From a virus, in the IMG/VR virus record IMGVR_UViG_3300032293_000981, positions 1 to 37,191 of that record: a DNA stretch of 37,191 nt; one strand, given 5' to 3'. A program made the position numbers and the translations under genes. The notes beneath the pieces are model-generated. The model was given only the letters and a program-made list of their open reading frames with translations. It had not been told where the DNA came from and searched no databases. Position 1 is the stretch's first letter. Each line of letters opens with the position of its first letter. Below are positions 5,341 to 12,292 of this stretch, one piece after another.

Positions 5341-6348
5341 CTATTGTATATAAGCATTCAATTCATAAGAATTCTTCATACCATAAACTTGAATCTGAAG
5401 TTTCTTCTTTTGTACCTTACCATCTTTAGATAGTTCGATATCAAATCTATTAGTTTTACCTTCCGATGGTTTACGAGGTCCCATACCTATCTTCGTAAAT
5501 GCATCATCGTTATTTATTTCATATCCTTTTTTCTCCGCATATGCCCTAGCTGCTTCAATAGCTGATGTATATGATTTGTGATATACTTCGTAATCAGATT
5601 TTGCTTCCATTACACCTTTAAGTCTCATTGATTCATTCTTCATATATCCTTTGTTATCGAATATAGATTGAATTTTATCTGCTTCTCTATGGAAACCATT
5701 CATTCTTAAAGTGAATGCTATACCATCCGCTGCTTCAACTCCATTCCATCCTGAAGATGCTGCTACTTTTCTAGCAAATTCATGTGTACCATCTTCTCCA
5801 CCCCAATATTCTGAACTATCTACTCCATTTTTTCTTATATCCGCCATTTTCTCTTTATACTTAGGGTCATCCATCGAAGGATAATTAACCTTTTTAGCCC
5901 ACTCAGGCTTTCCTTCAATAGATGCAATCAATTCTCTTGCCTCATCGTGAAAATTAGCATCAGTTAATGCTTCAACTGCTGCCTGATACATTGCTTTCTT
6001 ATATCCATCATTACCCAACTTATTTGGAGTAATACCAAATTCTTCTGCGTTTTTCTTAGCCGCTTTGTTTACAGTAGGATTACCTGGTCTTTTCTTAGCC
6101 GGCTCTGATTTAGGTTCTTCTTTTTTAGGCTCTTCCGCTTTTTTAGGTTCTACTTTTTTAGAACTTGCAGAAGCTCCACCTTTAGGTTTAGATACCGAAT
6201 CTGATTTTTTAGCAGCTGCACCAGCAGTTGTTTCTTTACCTGCTATGTTTACCTTCGTAGTATCTCTAACTTTGTGCTTTTCTTTATAAGCATCAAAAGA
6301 AGCTTGAGAACCAAAATCTATTTCGTTTAATAATTGTTTAAGTTTCAT
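5341..6348 (-). CDS. Putative capsid-internal protein with MKLKQLLNE leader
   Basis: A 335-residue protein. It opens with MKLKQLLNE, resembling the T4-type capsid targeting sequence with a prohead-protease site after Glu9. Residues 38-100 are low complexity, rich in Lys, Ala, Pro and Ser. Helical domains follow (about 100-235), then a second possible cleavage site VME at 248. The C-terminal domain (about 250-335) has GKTNRFDIEL and KLQIQVYGMKNSYELNAYI, a module I associate with structural proteins of marine T4-like phages. It is probably injected with DNA or left inside the capsid. Protease cleavage is inferred, not shown. Confidence 0.65.
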   Translation of the reverse strand: MKLKQLLNEIDFGSQASFDAYKEKHKVRDTTKVNIAGKETTAGAAAKKSDSVSKPKGGASASSKKVEPKKAEEPKKEEPKSEPAKKRPGNPTVNKAAKKNAEEFGITPNKLGNDGYKKAMYQAAVEALTDANFHDEARELIASIEGKPEWAKKVNYPSMDDPKYKEKMADIRKNGVDSSEYWGGEDGTHEFARKVAASSGWNGVEAADGIAFTLRMNGFHREADKIQSIFDNKGYMKNESMRLKGVMEAKSDYEVYHKSYTSAIEAARAYAEKKGYEINNDDAFTKIGMGPRKPSEGKTNRFDIELSKDGKVQKKKLQIQVYGMKNSYELNAYIQ

Positions 6349-6361
6349 TTATCTTATTATT

Positions 6362-6661
6362 TTAAAATCCTATTGATACCGTTTTGTTATCAAATTCTAT
6401 CCAACGTATTTTTAATGCAATCAAATCTTTTAAATCTGATGGGTCTAATCTCCAATTAGATTGTGACATTTGAATATCCGCAATATTACCATGTATACCA
6501 TCCCAAATTGTAATAACCTTACCACCAAAAAACTTTACAAATTCTTTTACTTGCTTTTGTTTAGCAGAATCTAATTCAGTAAGTTTAATTTCTGATGCTT
6601 CTGTTATCGGTGTTTGATTAACTACTTTATTCGTTTCGTTTAATAATTGCTTTAATCTCAT
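6362..6661 (-). CDS. Hypothetical protein with MRLKQLLNE leader (99 aa)
   Basis: A 99-residue protein starting MRLKQLLNET, nearly identical over nine residues to the leader of the next gene downstream. A second site of the (I/L)xE-Ala form is present at residues 19-22 (ITEA). The body includes DSAKQKQVKEFVKFFGGKV and a beta-rich end WIEFDNKTVSIGF. No known fold. The gene begins 1 base after the polyprotein-like gene stop, so the three are one translational unit. Likely a processed capsid-internal protein by analogy with T4 internal proteins. Confidence 0.65.
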   Translation of the reverse strand: MRLKQLLNETNKVVNQTPITEASEIKLTELDSAKQKQVKEFVKFFGGKVITIWDGIHGNIADIQMSQSNWRLDPSDLKDLIALKIRWIEFDNKTVSIGF

Positions 6662-6662
6662 C

Positions 6663-8078
6663 TTAATTGCTGAATTGTGATATTACTTTTTTCTGAATAG
6701 GATTACCTGGTTTTCCAACTAATGCAGTTACAAAATCCATTCTATCTTTTAAATTACCTTTCTTTAAAAATAGGTATAATTTGTTTGAATTTATGTTATT
6801 CTTTTCCAAAAAATCTTTAACTGCGTTTGCTCTAGAAGCAGTTAAACCTGCTATACCATTTGAATCTGCTGATAAATCTTCGTTAATATGATGTTCATGT
6901 AATCCACCACATCCACAATCATGATTCTCATTACATCCACAATCATGCTCTTCGTTTACCGATTCCTCTAATGACCATTTTTTTAACCAATTTAACCAAT
7001 CTTTAGTATGCCAATCGTTTCTTTCTCTTGCCCCTAAATCCCAGTATTTGTTATATACATCTTTGAATAAGGATTTTAATTTTCCAAATCCAGCAATTTT
7101 AGATGCAACAGTTGCGAATTCACTTTCAGTTGAATAATGTTCCATTGAATTGGATAATATATCAACCAAAGCTAACATAGATTTATCGTTACCCATTGCT
7201 TCGTTTACTGATTCGTTTCTCTTATCTAATTCAAAATATATTTTGTTTTTAACTTTCTGAAATGTATCAGCTGCCAATTTAGCATTACCAACAAATCCCA
7301 TTTCCAATCCTATTTCACTTGCTCTAACACCTTTCTTAGCTAATGCCATAATTTGTGCTGCAACGGGCTTAGATACTACTTGAGTTGGAGTATCTACGTG
7401 GATAACATGCTTAAACTCTTCAGTTACTACCGATTCCATTTTTGAACGAATCTTACTTGCTATAGTTGATAATTGAGATTTATCAATTCCAATCGCATCT
7501 ATTACTTGAGCCAATAATTGTAATTTTGCATTATTACTTAACTTTGAATCTTTTATTTTATCAATAGCCAATTGTAATTTAGCCTTTACAGCTGCCGGTA
7601 TTGTTGCCGGTGGTAATTCAGCTGCATCTTCTTTTACTGAACTGTATTTTTCTCTTATTTCTTTTAATCCTAATTCATCTTCAAACTCTAGTATATCTCT
7701 GTAATCCGCATCAAAAAGTTCCTCTTCTACATCTTTTCTAGATGCTTTAGGGTCTTTACAAATTACTGCACCTATTTTCTTTCTAGTGAATGAACCACCT
7801 CTATCATATAGTTTCATAATATGTTTAAAATGGACATCATTGCTGCTCATTTCATTCATACCACTCTTTTCTCTAATTACTTCTCTAACTACAGATTTAA
7901 GTTGTTCTTTAACATGGTCAGGTAAACCATCGTGAGATGTAGATGCAAAATCTTTAGCATCACTATCTTTCATATCCGCTGATACCTTTGCCACTTCCGG
8001 TGATGCAGGAGTTTCTCCCTTATCTGCGGCGTGAACCATTCCCATAAATCGTTGTTGTGCTTTACTTACTGCTGGCAT
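6663..8078 (-). CDS. DUF3008-like, modular polyprotein-like virion protein
   Basis: A 471-residue mosaic. Residues 1-60 (MPAVSKAQQRFMGMVHAADK and FASTSHDGLPDH) match the DUF3008 pattern of small phage proteins. Short linker motifs ending in Glu separate domains: GMNE (76), VVTE (220), SVNE-Ala (293), SVNE (376) and HINE (400). Between them lie apparently independent helical modules (about 77-140, 160-215, 230-288, 296-370, 405-471). A Cys/His-rich patch, HDCGCNENHDCGCGG followed by LHEHH (378-397), could bind a metal. The Glu-ending linkers resemble sites of T4-type prohead protease, suggesting a polyprotein cut in the capsid. Confidence 0.65.
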   Translation of the reverse strand: MPAVSKAQQRFMGMVHAADKGETPASPEVAKVSADMKDSDAKDFASTSHDGLPDHVKEQLKSVVREVIREKSGMNEMSSNDVHFKHIMKLYDRGGSFTRKKIGAVICKDPKASRKDVEEELFDADYRDILEFEDELGLKEIREKYSSVKEDAAELPPATIPAAVKAKLQLAIDKIKDSKLSNNAKLQLLAQVIDAIGIDKSQLSTIASKIRSKMESVVTEEFKHVIHVDTPTQVVSKPVAAQIMALAKKGVRASEIGLEMGFVGNAKLAADTFQKVKNKIYFELDKRNESVNEAMGNDKSMLALVDILSNSMEHYSTESEFATVASKIAGFGKLKSLFKDVYNKYWDLGARERNDWHTKDWLNWLKKWSLEESVNEEHDCGCNENHDCGCGGLHEHHINEDLSADSNGIAGLTASRANAVKDFLEKNNINSNKLYLFLKKGNLKDRMDFVTALVGKPGNPIQKKVISQFSN

Positions 8079-8087
8079 CTTTTGGAA

Positions 8088-8351
8088 TTATTTTAATGTT
8101 ACTTTGAATTTCTGCTCAGCTAAAGGTAGGAATACATCATATTCAGCATCATCTGTAATAGTGAAGTTTTCCGTTAGTTGAGTCGGAGTAACATAAACAA
8201 GAGTTCCTTCTGGATGTTCATCGGTTACCAAATAACAATCAATAAGGAGTGTACCTTCTTCAGCGTATGTACCATCGAATAAAACTTGACTCTCTGCTAC
8301 CTCTTCGGTGATGTTTTTATGGTTTTCTAATTTGAATTCTGATATTGTCAT
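8088..8351 (-). CDS. Hypothetical protein, probably beta-rich (87 aa)
   Basis: An 87-residue acidic protein with no recognised family. After a helical N-terminus (EFKLENHKNITEE) come short segments GTLLIDCYLVTDE, EGTLVYVTPTQL, NFTITDDAEYDVF and EQKFKVTL, which look like successive beta strands of a small sandwich. A decorating or structural role would fit the neighbourhood. It follows a 33-base gap that holds the second GTGTATATAAA element, 20 bases from the start codon. Confidence 0.6.
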   Translation of the reverse strand: MTISEFKLENHKNITEEVAESQVLFDGTYAEEGTLLIDCYLVTDEHPEGTLVYVTPTQLTENFTITDDAEYDVFLPLAEQKFKVTLK

Positions 8352-8371
8352 AATGTTATGTTTTCTTATAT

Positions 8372-8384
8372 GTGTATATAAATA
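8372..8384 (-). promoter_or_regulatory. Copy 2 of the GTGTATATAAA intergenic element
   Basis: GTGTATATAAATA on the plus strand, TATTTATATACAC on the transcribed strand, filling the left part of the only gap between the dioxygenase gene (stop at 8385) and the 87-residue gene (start at 8351). Identical over 13 bases to the copy at 11812-11824. Candidate phage-specific promoter or regulatory site. Confidence 0.4.
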
Positions 8385-9077
8385 TTATATTATTGAATTA
8401 AAGTAATTTTCTTCCAATAATATACCGGTTAATATAGTGTATCTATGGAAATCTTCTGTTTTTATTGGAGTTACAGAGTGCAATGGGTTTACATGCATAA
8501 AATCTAATATAGCAAAGTTACCAAATAGAGGTTGTTGATTACCAGCCCCATCTATTACTAACTCCCCACCATCTTCTTCTTTCCAATCATCGTTTAGATA
8601 AATAAGTATATTACATACCATTCTTTCCCCTCCGCCATCAGCGTGTGGGTCTATCCAACAATCTTTATTAAAATGAGTAAGGTTTGTATTACTTTCGTTT
8701 ATTTCCCAAATCTTATCCATCATCTCTTCACCATATCCATACTTAAATACCTGTAAGAATAAGTTTCTCATAGTAGGTATTAAACTCATTTTAAGGTGAG
8801 ATGTTTGATTATCATCTGTGTTCCAAGTAAAGAATGTTTGCCAGAGTTTTCCATCCTTATTTCCATCTAAATGCATATTCTTAATCTTCTCCGCTTCATC
8901 ATAACTTTTGGTAGATGTAGCATAGGAAACATTCTTATGATATGAATGTGTTACTCTAGTAAAGTTTTCGGGATTTCTAATAGATTTAAGTTTCTCTAAC
9001 TCTTCTATTAGTGATGGGTTTATATCAGAAAGGTGTCCGAATAGACATCCTTTAGTTTTTAATTCTTCTCTAACCAT
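8385..9077 (-). CDS. 2OG-Fe(II) oxygenase (P4H-like), second copy
   Basis: A 230-residue dioxygenase. Iron ligands are H145 and D147 (IDPHADGGG) and H200 (NPLHSVTPI), with R212 (HRYTILTG) for 2-oxoglutarate. The DPHADGGGERMVC and LIYLNDDWKEEDGGEL stretches are typical of P4H-like hydroxylases of phages. It overlaps the HAD-phosphatase gene by 8 bases. The closeness to putative capsid genes makes a virion protein a possible substrate, but this is a guess; sequence similarity to the family member at 335-1084 is limited to the catalytic pattern. Confidence 0.85.
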   Translation of the reverse strand: MVREELKTKGCLFGHLSDINPSLIEELEKLKSIRNPENFTRVTHSYHKNVSYATSTKSYDEAEKIKNMHLDGNKDGKLWQTFFTWNTDDNQTSHLKMSLIPTMRNLFLQVFKYGYGEEMMDKIWEINESNTNLTHFNKDCWIDPHADGGGERMVCNILIYLNDDWKEEDGGELVIDGAGNQQPLFGNFAILDFMHVNPLHSVTPIKTEDFHRYTILTGILLEENYFNSII

Positions 9078-9621
9078 GTTTAACCAATTGGATTTTCTTT
9101 CTAATATTAGGGTACTTATTTAATCTTCTTCTAACTGCATCTACATTCTTAGATGAGTCATCTACAAAATAAATATTATCATATCCCTTTCTTTCGATTT
9201 CCTTTTCTATCCAATCGGCTTTTGATTCTGGGTTATTATCCCCTAATGCAACTACGAAAACATCTTTGATTCCGCTATCTCTAATGAAGTTATATACAGG
9301 TTGGTAAGCGGCTCTTGCAGTTAAAATATACACTGCTCTATCAGAGGTTGCCGCCATATTCTTAAGTAATTGGAAATATCCCTTAATTACCTTTGGATTC
9401 TTTACTTTATCAAAATCTTTGAAATCATACACATCTCCTGGTTTCTCTTTGTAAACTGCATATTGTCCAGGTGTAAGTTTGGATTTTGCTCCATTCTTAT
9501 GTGTAATATAAATAAAGGATGTAGTTTTTACTAAGGTATCATCGAAATCGAATACCCTAAGTTTCTTATCTTCTGTAAATAAACTTCTAGCTATCATAGT
9601 CAAATATAGTGAATTATTCAC
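9070..9621 (-). CDS. HAD-superfamily phosphatase
   Basis: A 183-residue protein with all four HAD motifs: I, FDFDDTLVKT (D25 nucleophile, D27); II, YILTAR (T101); III, ESKADWIEKEI (K134); IV, FVDDSSKNVDA (D154, D155). No cap domain of any size. Similar small HAD proteins occur in many marine T4-like phages and are presumed phosphatases of nucleotides, sugars or nucleic acid ends. An internal ATG at 9597 (MIARSLF) is an alternative start, since residues 1-8 are unconserved-looking. Substrate unknown. Confidence 0.8.
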   Translation of the reverse strand: MNNSLYLTMIARSLFTEDKKLRVFDFDDTLVKTTSFIYITHKNGAKSKLTPGQYAVYKEKPGDVYDFKDFDKVKNPKVIKGYFQLLKNMAATSDRAVYILTARAAYQPVYNFIRDSGIKDVFVVALGDNNPESKADWIEKEIERKGYDNIYFVDDSSKNVDAVRRRLNKYPNIRKKIQLVKHG

Positions 9622-9633
9622 AGACTTCCAAGT

Positions 9634-9948
9634 TTATCCGTTAATTTGTCTCTTAGTCTTTGGAAGTGATTTTTCTAACTTATCATTTTCTTTGGTAAGG
9701 AACTCAACTTTAACACTCAATGCTGCTACTTCTCTTGTAAGTTCTAACACCATAGTACGAAGTTCATCTTTCTCTTTTGAACTATTTTCCAATAAGGCTT
9801 CCAATTTAGAGATACGGTCTTTACAATCGTGTCTGATAAACTCATCATCTCTTTCTTTATTTAGTGCTCTCTTTTCGTAATATCTCCAAGCACCTGTTCC
9901 ACCTAATACGGTAATTGCCGTAATTAATACTGAATATAAGTTTTCCAT
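9634..9948 (-). CDS. Membrane-anchored coiled-coil protein
   Basis: A 104-residue protein with an N-terminal hydrophobic segment (residues 5-20, SVLITAITVLGGTGAW), then a long charged coiled coil (about 25-95) with regular Leu/Val heptads, and a Lys/Arg-rich end. Topology (single N-terminal anchor and long helix) is shared with some phage lysis-accessory and membrane scaffold proteins. No catalytic motif. Its start overlaps by one base the stop of the next gene upstream (9948). The exact role cannot be told. Confidence 0.65.
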   Translation of the reverse strand: MENLYSVLITAITVLGGTGAWRYYEKRALNKERDDEFIRHDCKDRISKLEALLENSSKEKDELRTMVLELTREVAALSVKVEFLTKENDKLEKSLPKTKRQING

Positions 9949-10253
9949 TATTTATTACCTTTTTTCATTGCTTCAGCCCAATCTTTAATCATTTTCATAA
10001 CATCAGATGGAATTTCTATATCTCTGATACTGATTTTTCCATAAGGGTCAATGTGTGCAATGATTCTATAATCACCATGCTCTTCTTCTGCTCTGTTCCA
10101 TATAGTTAAACCATTTCCCATATATCCAGCTCCAACATCGTATTTCTTTGCCTCTTTTACTACCTCAGCTTCTACTACAGGAGTTGGTGAATTTTTACTC
10201 ATCCCTAAAGAAGGAAGAGTTACTATACTATTTACTATATCCATTAATCTCAT
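9948..10253 (-). CDS. Hypothetical phage protein with processed-type N-terminus (101 aa)
   Basis: A 101-residue protein. The N-terminal third has two possible prohead-protease sites of the VxE-Ala type (VVEA at 26-29, and VKEA at 32-35). The rest (KKYDVGAGYMGNGLTIWNRA, then EEEHGDYRIIAHIDPYGKIS) forms a compact domain seen in similar form in other large-phage hypothetical proteins, and a final helix DVMKMIKDWAEAMKKG. It begins 7 bases after the previous gene. Likely part of the capsid-internal block. Confidence 0.6.
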   Translation of the reverse strand: MRLMDIVNSIVTLPSLGMSKNSPTPVVEAEVVKEAKKYDVGAGYMGNGLTIWNRAEEEHGDYRIIAHIDPYGKISIRDIEIPSDVMKMIKDWAEAMKKGNK

Positions 10254-10260
10254 TGTAGTG

Positions 10261-11013
10261 TTATTTTAGTTTGGTTAATCTTAGTGATTTGTTTACTGAT
10301 TCATCCTTTCTAGAGAAAAAATACTTTCTTAATCCTTCTAAATCTTTTACCACTCTCTGGAGGGTATTTTTTACACCACTTTCTAATTTCTCATCTTTTA
10401 AATACATACCTAACACTGCGGTTGCACCATTGATAAATTGATAAGCATTATCTGCTTTAACATTATATGATACTTCATTCACCGATTCCATTTTCAAACT
10501 TCTCTGTGCATTAGTTAAACCACTAACGATAGATTTGATAGCCTTTTTAGTTGCATCTTCATCCTTAGAAAGAACTCTTTTCTCTAATTCCTTAGTATTT
10601 GCTTTTAAAAATTTAACAAATACGTTATGAATAGTATCCCAATCTTTAACTTCCTCACTTATTGATTCGGCATTTAAAGTAGGGAATCTATCTGCTCCAT
10701 TAATACCAGCTTCGTTTGTTCCGTATTCGTGATAGTTAGATGATGCTTGTGAAATGAAGTTCTCAGCGTTTGTAATATGGTCTTGAATCCAAGCAGGAAT
10801 ATCCTTTTCGTTTTCTCCCATCTTAGCTTTCAATTCAGTTGCCATCTTAATGATAGTATCCAATGAATTGTTTGCCATAGAAACTTCGTGGTCTTCTTCC
10901 TCTTTAACGATAGTTTCAACTTGTGGTGTAAAAGCTCTAACATATGGGTTTGATACCACTTGTCCAGGTTTTGCTCCCAATGTTTGCATTATTCCTTTTA
11001 AATTCATATTCAT
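10261..11013 (-). CDS. Putative processed capsid-associated protein
   Basis: A 250-residue mostly helical protein. Residues 42-100 (SMANNSLDTIIKMATELKAK, then DIPAWIQDHITNAENFISQA and SNYHEY) form a module that I recognise in several marine T4-like phage proteins. Possible cleavage sites follow: GTNE-Ala (101), SISE (120), SVNE (180), and a decayed copy SVNK (239-242). These separate three segments, about 42-100, 121-178 and 181-237. The same SVNE linkers appear in the 471-residue protein, so both may share a protease. Function in packaging or in the capsid core is inferred. Confidence 0.6.
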   Translation of the reverse strand: MNMNLKGIMQTLGAKPGQVVSNPYVRAFTPQVETIVKEEEDHEVSMANNSLDTIIKMATELKAKMGENEKDIPAWIQDHITNAENFISQASSNYHEYGTNEAGINGADRFPTLNAESISEEVKDWDTIHNVFVKFLKANTKELEKRVLSKDEDATKKAIKSIVSGLTNAQRSLKMESVNEVSYNVKADNAYQFINGATAVLGMYLKDEKLESGVKNTLQRVVKDLEGLRKYFFSRKDESVNKSLRLTKLK

Positions 11014-11018
11014 ATTAT

Positions 11019-11810
11019 TTATCTAGCTAATATTTTCCATGCCATGTTAACCATAGAAATTAAACCACCATTAACGTATTTGATTCTATTTGAAGTTCCT
11101 AACCCATTATATATGTGAACAACTGCGTTTGCACTTTGTACATCTACAGTTACAGTCTTTCCGTTTTTACCATCTCTGATTTTCTGAGCCTGATGATTCT
11201 TTACTATATCTTTCAATGCAGTAATTACATCTGGTTCTGTGTCCGGTGAAGTTAATGCTTCCTTATCTAATTGTTTTCTTGTATTATTAACGTCATCTTC
11301 AGTAGGTGAGCCATTTATTGTTCCTCCAGGAAAGGTTAATCCAGTTCCTGCTGCCGGTAATGCAATTTCACTATGAGGTGCTTTAATACCATGTCCCTTC
11401 TTTATATTAGAAAGTGTTTGTAAAGCATTCTTTAATCTATCTTGAAATAATTTCTTTTGTTCTGCTGATTTAGTATCCGATAGTTTCTGCTTCAAAGCCT
11501 TAATTCTATCGTTTATTTTTTGGATTCTATCCCCTTCTTCTGATTCTTCTAACCCACTTTCTACGAATTTTTTGAGTTCGGATTTAACAACCATATTATT
11601 GATTGCTTCTTTCACCTGGTCTTTATTCAACCCTATCACTTTTACTTCACCCTCTTCATTTGTGTATGCAGCGTGCTTTAACCCCATATCCTCTAAATAC
11701 TTAATGAACTTCTCGCCAATAGGAGACTGTTCTTTTTCTTTAGTTTGAGGGAGACCTTGAGCTACTCTCTGTGGTTCTCCTCCTTCTTTAAGTTTTTTCT
11801 TATTATTCAT
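11019..11810 (-). CDS. Hypothetical protein, possible capsid-core component
   Basis: A 263-residue protein. It starts MNNKKKLKEGGEP, which has a possible LKE-Gly protease site at residue 9. A charged coiled-coil region (about 80-140, rich in Lys/Gln/Leu) is followed by a Gly/Pro-rich segment (LPAAGTGLTFPGGTINGSP) and a C-terminal domain with DVQSANAVVHIYNGLGTSN and YVNGGLISMVNMAWKIL. No known domain is recognised. It is the first gene of its run; the third GTGTATATAAA element lies immediately before its ATG, which would leave almost no leader. Confidence 0.6.
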   Translation of the reverse strand: MNNKKKLKEGGEPQRVAQGLPQTKEKEQSPIGEKFIKYLEDMGLKHAAYTNEEGEVKVIGLNKDQVKEAINNMVVKSELKKFVESGLEESEEGDRIQKINDRIKALKQKLSDTKSAEQKKLFQDRLKNALQTLSNIKKGHGIKAPHSEIALPAAGTGLTFPGGTINGSPTEDDVNNTRKQLDKEALTSPDTEPDVITALKDIVKNHQAQKIRDGKNGKTVTVDVQSANAVVHIYNGLGTSNRIKYVNGGLISMVNMAWKILAR

Positions 11811-11811
11811 A

Positions 11812-11824
11812 GTGTATATAAATA
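11812..11824 (-). promoter_or_regulatory. Copy 3 of the GTGTATATAAA intergenic element
   Basis: GTGTATATAAATA on the plus strand, ending 1 base before the ATG at 11810. It lies in the 47-base gap between the glycan block and the capsid-type block. At this distance it cannot be an ordinary -10 box for the ATG at 11810 unless the mRNA is leaderless or initiates elsewhere, so its role is open. Confidence 0.35.
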
Positions 11825-11857
11825 TACGATTTTAAGAATAAGAGTAGATTATACTAT

Positions 11858-12292
11858 CTAATCTATTTCTTTAAATGATAATATATTTTCCGACACTATA
11901 CCCTTTAGTGGTAGAGATGCATACTCATAATCTTCGGTTAATAATAATGTATCCCCTTCATACCCTTCTATAAGTTGGTCTGTTATAATGTATCCGCCAT
12001 CGGTTAGAAGTGGCTCACCTTTATAATAGAAACAATGTGGGGATTTATACTCCTTAAGTTTAAGAAGTGTTTCAAAGTTCATTGCATTACTCCAAAGTGA
12101 GAACATATTGATAAACGATGGTTTGACAGGATACTTTGGTTTATGCGTTCCTAACCAAAACTGCTCTTCGTGCCACCAAACATCTATCCAACAATGAAAC
12201 CCCATCCGAATAACTTCCGTTACCTGATAGGGTTTATTTTCTTTCTGCTCATCTACTCCTAAGATGTTTCCTCTATATGAAATTAAATACAT
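11858..12292 (-). CDS. Degenerate GDPD/PI-PLC-fold protein
   Basis: A 144-residue protein resembling the start of glycerophosphodiester phosphodiesterases: SYRGNILG (for HRGN), ENKP (for the ENT-like region), GFHCWIDVWW (for G-x-x-x-E-x-D-V) and FWLGTHKPKY (for LGHDxP). Catalytic positions are altered: Y6 for the first His, W35 for the Glu and T49 for the second His. Only D37 is kept. It is short compared with the family (about 240 residues). It overlaps the glycosyltransferase gene upstream by 10 bases, so a role in surface-glycan work, perhaps ligand binding, is likely; enzymatic activity is doubtful. Confidence 0.6.
   Translation of the reverse strand: MYLISYRGNILGVDEQKENKPYQVTEVIRMGFHCWIDVWWHEEQFWLGTHKPKYPVKPSFINMFSLWSNAMNFETLLKLKEYKSPHCFYYKGEPLLTDGGYIITDQLIEGYEGDTLLLTEDYEYASLPLKGIVSENILSFKEID

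Noticed and set aside
9601-9632. Promoter-like TATATTTG with CTTG at 20 bases, enclosing a GTGAATTATTCAC palindrome
   Set aside because: It overlaps the start of the HAD gene and would leave no leader for the internal ATG at 9597. It may be real but the geometry is poor, so I did not list it.
1422-11824. TATAAATA sequences (1422-1429, 8377-8384, 11817-11824) as T4 late promoters
   Set aside because: They read TATAAATA only on the plus strand, whereas all genes next to them are on the minus strand. I kept the wider GTGTATATAAA motif as an observation without calling it a T4-type late promoter.
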